Positions 1-12,500 of a stretch of DNA of 64,000 nucleotides are shown piece by piece. Source of the DNA: Anticarsia gemmatalis (Eukaryota; Arthropoda; Insecta; Lepidoptera; Erebidae); contig NC_134747.1 of NCBI RefSeq assembly GCF_050436995.1, forward strand, positions 5,091,501 to 5,155,500. The letters are read 5' to 3'. Within the stretch, counting starts at the first letter, position 1, and each line of letters starts with the position of its first letter. The notes beneath the pieces were generated by a model that was given only the letters and a program-made list of their open reading frames with translations, was not told the origin of the DNA and searched no databases. Both the position numbers and the translations under genes were made by a program.

Positions 1-310
1 TATTAGTATTGAATCTTACTTTATATCGTACGTTTTCCACAAAACCTATCACAAGTATAAGCTGTGCTCGCTTGTAATCTCATTTACTTATCACAATTAT
101 TTTCAACCATTGAAAAATGCGCTATAATGAACACATTGTAACTCGATATAGGGCAATATCATAAAAATATAATGCTCGTAACACGATTAAAAGTTCATTT
201 AGGGTGGTACTACGATTAATTGATTGGCGATCGGTCTCTCGATGTAATAAAACCTACCGATCGCCGTCGTCTAATTTATTGGTAATCAATATTATATCCT
301 CTATGTACAG
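1..310 (+). other. Intron of Nipped-A (partial)
   Basis: AT-rich DNA ending in the acceptor TATGTACAG at 302-310. I see no repeat or other gene in it. Confidence 0.85.
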
Positions 311-562
311 TTCCTTCGCGACTTCCTCGAGAACACAGTAGCGCAGACGTACGACGTGGAATGGAAGCGAGCAGCGTTCTTCCGCTTCGTGGAGCACTTC
401 TCCAGCGACGCCATGTCGCAGGAGCTGAAGGCCAAGGTGCTGCAGATGATCCTGATACCGTGCTTCGCAGTCAGCTTCGAGAAGGGCCACAAGATCGTGG
501 GCGGACCGCCGGCGCCCTATCAGGACAATCCAGACAATGTCGTCTCCGTGTTTATTAATAAC
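311..562 (+). CDS. Nipped-A: Nipped-A exon 1 of window
   Basis: Phase 0 to 0, 84 codons. Contains DVEWKRAAFFRFVEHF and LKAKVLQMILIPCFAVSFEK, matching the TRRAP HEAT-repeat region. Acceptor ..TACAG, donor GTTAGT at 563. Confidence 0.95.
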
Positions 563-3500
563 GTTAGTAACATGATTTATAGTTCAATAATGTTATATTT
601 TTAATTTATTTTGTGACGTAACGATCGAACTACGTCATTTCATTTTATCGGAATCTCACATGCATAACTGTTTTTTTTTATCATGTCCTAGGGTCCCGTG
701 TTCGTGTGTAACAGTCTGAGCAAACTGGCAAAAAATCTTGGAAGCAAAGAACGAATATATGTATCTATATGTTTAAAAACGAATATAAATTGCTAACTAT
801 TTTAATATTTATTCTCTCTTTTATTATAACTCACACTTAACTGAAGAAAGTACATTTTATATAAAGGTAATTTTTGTTCCTAGGTAATTGACCCAGAAAA
901 TCCGTTCGCATGTTCGGACGCGGTCCGCATATCGTTGCTGCAGTTCGCTTGCTTGCTGCTAGAGCAGGCGTCGGCGCACATCCACGATGCGAACAACAAG
1001 AAGCAAGGCAATAAACTACGGAGACTCATGACATTCGCCTGGCCATGTCTGCTTGGCAAGAATTATGTTGACCCTGCGACTAGGTTAGTTATACTTCATT
1101 TATTTTATTGAAATCTATTTAACGTTAAACAGATTTAAAACATGGTCGGCGATGGAGATATTGCCATATCTTACTAATGTTCCTAAAGGATTTAACACGG
1201 GTCCAAACACATAAAACGTAACGTTGTCTTTGCTATTTTATTAGAAAAAGTTTTAATTTTTGAGAAATTTTATAACTTTCACTTTTTTTGTAGTTTGTTG
1301 ATTGTTTGTTTTCATTTTCAATAGTTTATAAAATATTTTTTATGTTGCAGGTATCACGGCCACTTATTACTGAGTCATATAATAGCGAAGTTTGCTATAC
1401 ACAAGCGAATTGTGTTGCAAGGTAAGTCAATATAAACTTTCTAACATGACGATGATTTCTTGTTTTAGTTTCGTGTCATACTGTTTGTCAAACTGATCGG
1501 GTTTTGATGTCTTAAATAAAGCTTCTTATTATTTTACTCTAGTTAACTTATAATGCTATTATAGCACAAACAATAATTTGTTCGTAAAGTTAAGAGTGGA
1601 GTTGGACTCAAGGCCTCACCCCTTCCCCTCGATTGGGAGGAGACCCTTGCCCTGCGGTGGGACAGTAATGGGTAAAAAAAAGAAGTTAAGATTGGTTTGT
1701 AATGAATATAAATAAGTAATGAATGTCTGTTGTTCCAGTATTCCACAGTCTGCTGAAGGCGCACGCGGTGGAGGCGCGCTCGGTGGTGCGCCAAGCGTTG
1801 GAGATCCTGACGCCGGCGATGCCGCAGCGCATGGAGGACGGGAACACCATGCTCACGCACTGGACCAAGAAGATCATCGTCGAGGACGGACACTCCGTGC
1901 AACAGCTCTTCCATATACTGCAGCTCGTCGTTAGACATTACAAGGTAAGTCTCATCAATGCAAGACTTACTTCTCTAATATTTCTTACGTACGGCAGTCG
2001 AGCGTACAAAATATACACGATGTTCTTTAAGAAATTGCATAGCATACACGGCACGTTTCCTACGTAATAGATCGATTCAGTGTTGGAGGAAAGGTAGCTC
2101 GATGATCGGACCACATCTTTCAACTCGGAATTTCATAGCTTCAACGTTCCATTTATACATGTCGTTCTAAACAGTTATTTGTTAGAGCGCGACCCATACA
2201 TACTAAAAAAACATAAGTTTAACAAGGATGACAGTAAAGTTTTTGTTGAATTTTTCACCAGAGTAGCATAGATAATACTTTATTATTAGTTTTGGCTTTG
2301 TACTGCAGCTTAGGTTAAAGCATTCTATTATTTCCCATGGTGACATACATCTTTTTCTGTTAGGTTTACTACCCCGTCCGCCACGCACTGGTGGGGCACA
2401 TGGTGGCGGCGATGCAACGCCTGGGCTACTCGGCCACCGCGTCGCCGGAGCACCGGCGCCTCGCCGTCGACCTGGCCGAGGTGGCGCTCAAGTGGGAACT
2501 GCAGCGTATACGAGATCATACGCATGATGATAATGTCGTAAGTGAACTAGGAAATTTTATTTTAGTTATTTTTACTTCTTTAACTGAACTGTAGAAATAA
2601 AAATAGTAATAGTGATTGATACTATTGCAGCTACTTACTGCTACTTGCTACTTGTGCTAGTTAGCACGCATCGAAAAAGTTTGAGTGTCTCAAAATTGCT
2701 GCGAAATTAAAATAATATAAGAGTTTTCGGATAGGATTGGGAGTGATGGAGACGTAACAACAACGGCGTCCGTCTGTCTTGTCATCTACATTTCTTTCAT
2801 GAATGTTGTCTTTTTATAATTTTACTTCCTTACAGCGGCTTGAAGCTATATTCAGACACATAAACTTATTCGTCGCGTGCTATGAATAGCTTTTACTTAG
2901 ACTACTTAATTCAATATTTTTGAACTAAATATAGCAGTACGAAGCACTGTTAACAAATTACGATGTATCGTCTTTTCTGTGACACAGGTGGCAACATCCC
3001 CAAGCGGTGCAATGAAGCGTATATCATCAGACGAGAGCGGCACGGAGGCGCGCAAGGCACTCAACACGGGCTGGGCCAGCCCTCAGGCCAGCTCTTCGCG
3101 GATGGAGCCCGATGCTGCCAAGCCACTCGACAGGCAACACGTTGGCGTTGTCGTTAACCTACTGCTTAGACTGGCTTGTCAGGTAAATACTAATAATAAA
3201 ATTTTATTTCTTACTGTCTCACTATTTGGTGTCAATCTCCTCTCGCTATGATACAGGTTATCGGATTAGCGGCCCACGGTATATTTTTTTGAGGATTGAC
3301 TAAAATGACTTCAACAAGTTGTAGACTTATTTTTGGTAGAATCGTATCGAAAGCAATTTAGTTGTTCAAGTGCTTCAGTATGATGTTTGTATGGTTTGGA
3401 CGTTAATAGATAACAAAAGAGTCTTCAAGAGCGAGTCCACAACATATTTAAAATTACAGCTGTCATTATAGTTAATTGTTTTTGAGATTTCTTCTTCGCT

Positions 3501-6500
3501 ATTTTTTTTTTAATTGAAACATACATCATGGTTTATTAACTTTGTTTTCTACTATTAGGTGAATGAGGGCAGCGTAGCAGGCGGCGGATCGACGGGCGCG
3601 TCTCCTGGCGAGCAGTTGTCGCGGCGCTGCGTGCTGCTGCTCAAGACTGCGCTCAAACCTGACGTGTGGCCACACCTCTGCGAACCTAAGCTACCTTGGC
3701 TTGACAAAGTATGAACCATTTTTTTTACATTAGATATGAGTTTAGTAGCTTTTCTTGCCAGTAATGATTCATTCCATGGCGCAGTGGTTAGGTCGCCACG
3801 CCGATACCACTGCGGCGGGAGGTCGTGGGTTCGATTCCCACACGGAACAATTATTTGTGCGATCCAAAAATAATTGTTTCGGGCCTGGTTGTACTTTGTA
3901 TCCATTGTTTGTATGTTTGTAAAAGTCCCCGCGACACAAGAGCAATTATTAATGCGAGTTGGCTTTAAAAAAAAAATCTTATGTTTTTTTCTGAATATTA
4001 TATTAGCGTTAAAGTCAAGGTTAAGCATTTTCTGATGACCTAAAAAACCGGTTAAATTTTAATTGTCTGGGTAATCCTGAACGAACAATAATTTACAAAC
4101 TAAGAGCACAAAATAATAATAATAAAAAATAATAATAAATTTAACCCATTTATGTCCCACTGCTGGGCAAGGGTCTCCTCCCGTAATGAGGGAGGGGTTA
4201 GGCCTTGAGTCCACCACGCTGGCCAAGTGCGGGTTGGGGACTTTGCATGCCCTCAATAAATGTTTGAAACAATTTTTTTAGGCATGCAAGGTTTCCTCAC
4301 GATGTTTTCCTTCACCGTTGGAGCATGTGATAATTATTTCTAATACACACTTAACTTCGAAAAGTTATTGGTGTGTTGCCTCGGGTTCGAACCTGCGACC
4401 ACTTGCGTGGGAGGTGTCAACTTATACCACTCGGCTATCACTGCTTCTAAGAGCACAAAATTATAGCAAAAAATTTTGACACGGTTTGGAATATTGATTT
4501 TCTTATTTATTTTACCAGGTATTCTCAACAGCAGAGGCCAACGCGGGTGGTTGTGCGAACGCGTGTACAGCTTTAGAACTTCTCGTATTTCTATTAGGTG
4601 TGCTAAGACGTGAACAAATCTTAGTGGCACTGAAGCCGCTTCAGCGTGGACTGGCGGCGTGCGTGTCGTCCACTAACCCCAAGATAGTGCGCCTCACGCA
4701 CAACCTGCTCGCTAAACTGACTGCTATATTCCCTACTGAACCTACGGGAGCTGCGCAAGCGTCGAAGGTAAGCCAAATGGATATTTATTTCATGTTTTGT
4801 TTAGTATTTGCCACGAACAAATTCAGCGTTCATTAATAATTATAAATTTTTATTGGTGCTTTATTGAATTAAATTGTACCTTAAGAATTGCGTCTAAAAT
4901 AGAATAAAATGTGTGTTAGCTTAATTCAAAATTAAATTTTATGTTATTTGTAGTACGAAGAGTTGGAGACATTATACGCGAGTGTGAGCAAGTATGCATT
5001 TGAAGGGCTGGCTACTTACGAAAAGTCAGCCACCGGCCAGACTGCCGGCGCTGCAACAGCTGCAGGTAATTCTTAGCCCAAATCATAAAATATATCTTAA
5101 CGTTTATAGTTTAATCATATATCGAATGTATAAATCAGTATTGTAAATATGAGCTATGTAATGATAGTACTTCGTATATGGGGCGGACGTTTATAACGGA
5201 CGTATGGGGTGTTCGTTGAACACCACACTTATAACTGCTGTTATTCAGTCTTTTTACCGCAAAAAAACAGATATCACAAGAGAAAGAACGCGTTTGAAAA
5301 GATCTAGCGTGCTCATCCATGATCGGAGGCACCGTACATGTAAATGGGGCTATCGCCTTTATTTTATGAGCTAACCGACTGCACTTAGTAACGAGGTTTT
5401 GCTTGTATCACTAGGTACTCCGGCCGCAAGCGGTGCCAGTGCCCTACTGGGTCCGCTGATGATGTTGAAGGCATGCTGCTCGTCCAACCCCGCATACATC
5501 GACCGACTACTACAGGCGCTAATGCGAGTGTTACAACGCATGGCCAGAGACCATGTCGCTCCCAGCCCTGATCACGCGCTCGCTGATCTACTCGTTAGTA
5601 CTTACTATATATTTTATTATCTCCATAATTTGTGAAATATTGAAAAGCTGCCTCGCGCAACTTCGCTTGCCTCACATAAGAGAGAATGGGTGAAATTTTT
5701 CCCCGTTTTTGTAACATTTTTTACTGGTACTCTGCTCCTATTGGTCGTAGCTTGATGATCGTAGCCTTTCTCAATAAATGGGCTATCTAACACAGAATTT
5801 TTCAAATCGGACCAGTAGTTTCAGAGGTTAGCGCGTTTAAACAAACAAACAAACTCTTCAGCTTTATAATATTAGTATAGATTTTTTTAAGTATAAAACG
5901 GTTTTTACCAGACAGTTTATTTTTGAGAGCACTACCTCCTATTTGAGATTCGTGAGATTTAAGCGGATACGTTTATGTTTTTGCATATACGAGCGAGAGC
6001 GTTTTGACATATTAAAATTTACGAATGAACCCTTTCGGATTACCCGCCAAGATATCTATCTTAATTTGGAACTACTAAATACATAAACGTTCATATTAAT
6101 GTTTTTTATTTGAAAAAGTTTAAATAATTCGTATTTTCCACAGATTCTAGCACTGGATCTTCTAAAAGCCCGTGTATCTGTGATGCCAGGAGATACCAGG
6201 AAAACATTCATTGGCACTATCCTGGTTGGATTGATTGAAAAGACTACAGATGCTAAGGTAAACTCTTTATTCATTTGAGTTAACTTCAATATTATTTACA
6301 TGGAAACAAGTTTATTTCTTAATCAAATAGTACTTACTAGCTTATGTCGGTGACTCTGTTCGTGTTGTTTTCTTTATTAAAAATAGTATCATACCCTGTG
6401 ATATAATCATCTTTCATTTTATCCAATTATACCCTTAAATCTGGACTTGTGTTGGCGAGAAGCACGAGACACTCACACATTTCATATTTTTAATACTAGT

Positions 6501-9500
6501 ATGATTTTTTATCAGGTGATGAAAGCCATCATCCGCATGGTTGAAGAATGGGTGAAGTGGCGTGGTACATCGCCTGCCGGCGCGGCGGCCGTGGCGGGCT
6601 CCAGCACCGCCGTCAGCGCAGGCGCCACACCCTCACTGAGGGAGAAGTCCATCCTGCTGGTCAAACTGATGCAATACGTCGAGAAACGCTTCCCAGATGA
6701 TCTAGAGCTTAATGCACTCTTCCTTGAACTTATAAATTACGTCTACAGGTAACTATATTAGTTTTTGTATAGGTACAATTCGTATAGAAGGAAATGCATT
6801 GTGTAAATTAGCGGTCTTCCTAATCCCGCTCTGCTCTACCATTTAGAAAAGTCTTGCAATCCCGGCAAAATAGGAATATCGCACAACAAACTGCCTCATT
6901 CCCGTCATACAAAGATGATAAACCCTTAAACTGATTGACTGATTTGATTGAACCGGATTGACTCCAATGGGAGTACTTTTATGAACATGCAAAACAATTT
7001 ATCCAACAATTAACATGTAATACTATTTGACAGAGATGAGCACTTGAAGATGACAGAGCTATCAATGAAGCTAGAGCCAGCGTTCCTCGCGGGTCTCCGC
7101 TGCCCGCAGCCCCACATCCGCGCTAAGTTCTTCGAAGTGTACGACCAGAGCGTGCGCAGGCGCATCTTTGACCGCCTCCTGTACATCATTTGCTCACAGA
7201 ACTGGGAACATATTGGTCAACACTTCTGGATCAAACAGTGCCTTGAGTTATTACTCGTTACTTGCGTGCCAAGTAAGTGTATCTTCATTATCACTGTTTA
7301 GTATTAATAAATATTATTTATAAAACTTTTTCTACAACATTATTAAAGTAATATTCTATCCTGTATATTAATCGCTCGAAAAAAAATAAGTGTAAGGGAA
7401 ATACGCTCAAATATTGCTGGATTGCATATTGTACGAGTGCTCGAAATTATTAATTCGGTCACATTTGCGTAGGTTAGTAAGTACTTGCGTACTTACTAGA
7501 TACGCGTAGATGCCCGTGAATGCATTCCCAAATTACATTTAAAAAAATGACAGAACTGAATCTTAAATTCACCAATTATGATAATAATAAATAAATCATG
7601 GTCTTTTATTCGTTTTCTTCTTTCTCAGCAACACAAATAAGGCTATCAAACCCTAAATACCTGTTGCCGAGCATCTCGTCAGTAATAAACACAGCGGACA
7701 GTGAAGATCGCAAGTCGTTCGTCATATTCAGCTCCGTGAAGGAGGAGTCCTCGGACGGGTTCAGTGACTCACTCGATCCTGATAAAGAGGACGTACTCGA
7801 TATGGATCTCGATTCTAGTTCCACTGCTAAAGAAGAGTGTGTTACTAAATCTGTTGCTAATAGGTAAGTACTGTTTGTTACATAATACGTTTTTTTTATT
7901 GTGAAGATACATTGAAGATGAGAACTCCATTAAATGAGTCATTGCGAAAATTTGTAACAGGCTAAAGCCAATGCCAATGCTTCGTACTTGCACATAGTTT
8001 TACTTGATGAAGTATGAAAGGTATGAGTAAACTTCTGTACGATTGGCGCCTCCTAGTTGTGGGTTTGGGGTCCACACATAGATTTTTACTCCAGTAACAC
8101 TGAATTGGGTCTAATAAATTAAATTAAAATAATAAATATATTTATACACCATATTTATATTTAATGTCTAGTTCTACTTCCATTACTACAAACCTCTATA
8201 TTTCATCTCATTTGTTATAGATTGCGTACATTGAACCAAATAGTAGCGAAACAGTCAGAGTTCTTGGAGATGTCTCGTCGCGTTCGCACTGAACAGTTAG
8301 TAGTGGCGGCCGCGCAACTCTGTCATATGGACGACGCGCTCGCACATCACACGTGGTTACGACTCTTCCCACGGCTATGGAACACTTTCGACGAGCGACA
8401 GTTAGGGGTAAGTAGAAGATATGCCTTACAAAAGAAAAAAGATAAGCAATTTACATAAGTATATTAATTACTTTTGGTTTGGTGGTTCGATTGGTGGGTT
8501 TGGAAGTGCTATTTAACCTTTCTTATTTAGCCCCAAGTTTGATAACGTACGGCATATGGCATATGGCAATTGCTTCGACCACTGTTACATGGGATTAGCA
8601 TTATTATTGCGGTACTTGGGTGATTGGATTTCATTTACTTTTGCGTACACCAGACTTCAGGCATAACAGGCGTAGTTCTATAAAAAATTACCAAATTAAA
8701 TCCCGTGATGAAGCTTTCAGTGCATTTTCTGTAACATTTCCTCTAAAAAGAAACAATTTAACATAATTATTGAATGATCTTTTGTCCACAGACGGTAATG
8801 AACGAAATAGTTCCGTTCATAATATCGGGCGTGCACGTAGTACAGCGAGATCAGCCGCTCAGTGCGTTGAACACGTTCATAGAAGCGCTCGCACGGTGCA
8901 ACCCGCCCGTTAGCATCAAACCGTAAGTATATTCTAACTTCCTGTTAAAGGTAAGCAGGTGTCACAGCCTATGGATAAGTATCGAATAACCTATCCAATA
9001 GATAAGGTGACAGCAATATATAAAAGACTGTCAAAATTTACACCGGGTATGATAATTGATGCGTCTGAAGTAGTTAAATATTGTTTTTGACCAAGAAAAT
9101 GGGGTTCGATTCACTAATCTAATAAAGGTCGATTTTGACAATTCAGTAATCCTGGTGCTAACAATCGATAGTTCTTTCTCAATAATTAAATTCTTTTCAG
9201 GCCTATGATGAAATACTTGGGTAAAACTCACAACCTATGGCACCGAATGACCCTAAATCTGGAACAGATGGCTATAGACCAGGCGAGTGGACGCGCACAA
9301 CGCGAACCACTTGAAATTTACGACTATGACATTGAAACTACTACACCTACTGTAAGTACATGCTTTTAAAAAGTACTATTTCTAAAATGTAATTATAATT
9401 CTGCCTACTTTCTAATTTGCAATGATTTATTATATGAAGAATATGATAAAACGTCATGAAACAAATTGAGGCGCCCATAGCCAGTTGCACTCACCGGTCG

Positions 9501-12500
9501 GTAAACGATCTGTGGGTTAAGCAACCGTTAGCGCGGTCCATCTATAGATGGGTGACCGCGCCAACGGTGGTGTTTGAACAGGGCATCTCCGTGCTTTGGA
9601 GGGCAGTTAAAAAAGGGTTCCGTTTCGAGTACAGCATGCTCTCGAAGTGCGGGTTAGGGACATACTTTATACTAATTTCGTTTTGCCTATTGTTATACAG
9701 GAAGTGCTAGATTCTCTGAGCGACATGTACGAACTCTTGCAAGAGGAAGACATGTGGTCCGGCCTGTGGCAGAAACACGCTCGGTACCGCGAGACCAACG
9801 TCGCTATCGCTTACGAGCAACAAGGCTTCTTCGAACAGGCGCAAGTATGTACCAACTGCTCAATTTATATTATATCCTTTTATTCTCATATACCCTTTTT
9901 CCCCTTCTTATAGTAAATTTAAGAGAACATCTACATAACGGAAGACCTTTGTCTATAAAATATTATATGGCAATAATTGCCCTAGTTGTTGGTTCTTTTT
10001 TCACCCACTACATAGCTCTGGTAAAAATACAATTAAGGATCACTTTTCTTTTTTTCCTAGTTTGGCATGTTATTCTTTTTCTAGGCTGCCTACGATGTCG
10101 CTATGGCTAAACTCAAACAGGAATACACAGCCAATCCGGCCTCATACAACATGCATAAAGAGTGCACTTTATGGACTCAACACTGGTTGAAGTGCGCCAA
10201 AGAACTGAACCAATGGGACTCGCTGCTCGAGCTCGGTCTCACTAGGAGCGGCAGGGATCCCTTCTTGATACTCGAGAGCTCGTGGAGGAATCCCAACTGG
10301 GCTACGATGAAGGAAGCTCTCGCTGAAGTGGAATACAACTGTCCTAAGGAATCGGGTATGTAATGAACCGACTTTAGACCCGTTATTCTCGATTTAGTGT
10401 CGACTAAAATTTTCCGATATGTTTACTTTTAATAGTAGCAAAGGTATATTAAATACATCTGTTTTTGTTATAACTGAAAAATAAACAAAAACAATTACAA
10501 GATTTCTTTTCAAACACAAATCAGTGGTCTTTAGCCCACAGGCGTGATGAGAGGGGATTCGCTCGTTCAGACCTGATAGATTAACGGTGTTGGTACTGTG
10601 CAGCGTGGCTGGTGAACCTGTACCGCGGCTACCTGTGCATCTGTGCGGGCGGCGAGCAGCAGCTCAGTAGTGTGGAGCGACACGCCGAGGCCGCCGCCGC
10701 GCAGGCGCTGCGGGAGTGGCGCCGCCTGCCGCGCCTCGTGGCACACGCGCACCTGCCCCTGCTCCGCGCCGCGCAGCAGCTCATGGAGCTCAGCGAGGCC
10801 GCGCAGATCCGCACCGTGAGTACATACTGCGCGAGTGGCGCCGCCTGCCGCGCCTCGTGGCACACGCGCACCTGCCCCTGCTCCGCGCCGCGCAGCAGCT
10901 CATGGAGCTCAGCGAGGCCGCGCAGATCCGCACCGTGAGTACATACTGCGCGAGTGGCGCCGCCTGCCGCGCCTCGTGGCACACGCGCACCTGCCCCTGC
11001 TCCGCGCCGCGCAGCAGCTCATGGAGCTCAGCGAGGCCGCGCAGATCCGCACCGTGAGTACATACTGCGCGAGTGGCGCCGCCTGCCGCGCCTCGTGGCA
11101 CACGCGCACCTGCCCCTGCTCCGCGCCGCGCAGCAGCTCATGGAGCTCAGCGAGGCCGCGCAGATCCGCACCGTGAGTACATACTGCGCGAGTGGCGCCG
11201 CCTGCCGCGCCTCGTGGCACACGCGCACCTGCCCCTGCTCCGCGCCGCGCAGCAGCTCATGGAGCTCAGCGAGGCCGCGCAGATCCGCACCGTGAGTACA
11301 TACTGCGCGAGTGGCGCCGCCTGCCGCGCCTCGTGGCACACGCGCACCTGCCCCTGCTCCGCGCCGCGCAGCAGCTCATGGAGCTCAGCGAGGCCGCGCA
11401 GATCCGCACCGTGAGTACATACTGCGCGAGTGGCGCCGCCTGCCGCGCCTCGTGGCACACGCGCACCTGCCCCTGCTCCGCGCCGCGCAGCAGCTCATGG
11501 AGCTCAGCGAGGCCGCGCAGATCCGCACCGTGAGTACATACTGCGCGAGTGGCGCCGCCTGCCGCGCCTCGTGGCACACGCGCACCTGCCCCTGCTCCGC
11601 GCCGCGCAGCAGCTCATGGAGCTCAGCGAGGCCGCGCAGATCCGCACCGTGAGTACATACTGCGCGAGTGGCGCCGCCTGCCGCGCCTCGTGGCACACGC
11701 GCACCTGCCCCTGCTCCGCGCCGCGCAGCAGCTCATGGAGCTCAGCGAGGCCGCGCAGATCCGCACCGTGAGTACATACTGCGCGAGTGGCGCCGCCTGC
11801 CGCGCCTCGTGGCACACGCGCACCTGCCCCTGCTCCGCGCCGCGCAGCAGCTCATGGAGCTCAGCGAGGCCGCGCAGATCCGCACCGTGAGTACATACTG
11901 CGCGAGTGGCGCCGCCTGCCGCGCCTCGTGGCACACGCGCACCTGCCCCTGCTCCGCGCCGCGCAGCAGCTCATGGAGCTCAGCGAGGCCGCGCAGATCC
12001 GCACCGTGAGTACATACTGCGCGAGTGGCGCCGCCTGCCGCGCCTCGTGGCACACGCGCACCTGCCCCTGCTCCGCGCCGCGCAGCAGCTCATGGAGCTC
12101 AGCGAGGCCGCGCAGATCCGCACCGTGAGTACATACTGCGCGAGTGGCGCGAGTACATACTCTAGCGGTCACCTCGTACATGCACGGCATGCAGGCACCC
12201 TGTACCGCTTCGTTCGCATGGAATCGCATTACACCGATGTTGTCTCACAACCACCCTCTTTAATTGTGAAGATTGGATCATCCGATTTTTGTACGAGCTA
12301 AGTATACTTCAACGAGCCTTAAGGACGAGAGACTGGAGATATTGTTTTGTATTATGTGTACTATGTGTATTTCTTCCTAATCTGTTGACGGTGTCAATCA
12401 ATTGCCACGCTCGAAATCGTAATGAATCTTTAGGCGAGCGGTCACTAACCTTATGCCAGCTAAAATTTTATAGACAAGTGTGCAAAGAAAACTAGGTCCA

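Noticed and set aside
3775..3850. tRNA gene
   Set aside because: Box A/B are present but the arms do not form a closed acceptor stem and a SINE body with poly(A) follows.
9490..9570. 5S rRNA gene
   Set aside because: Only the internal-promoter portion matches; flanks are SINE body and the rest of 5S is missing.
10708..12150. CRISPR-like regular spacing
   Set aside because: The units abut with no unique spacers, are 119 nt, and derive from a eukaryotic exon.
10716..12301. Series of 103-131 codon ORFs on both strands across the 119-bp array
   Set aside because: They are products of reading a 119-nt repeat in each frame; the real coding frame is the TRRAP one in exon 20 and the rest is spliced out.
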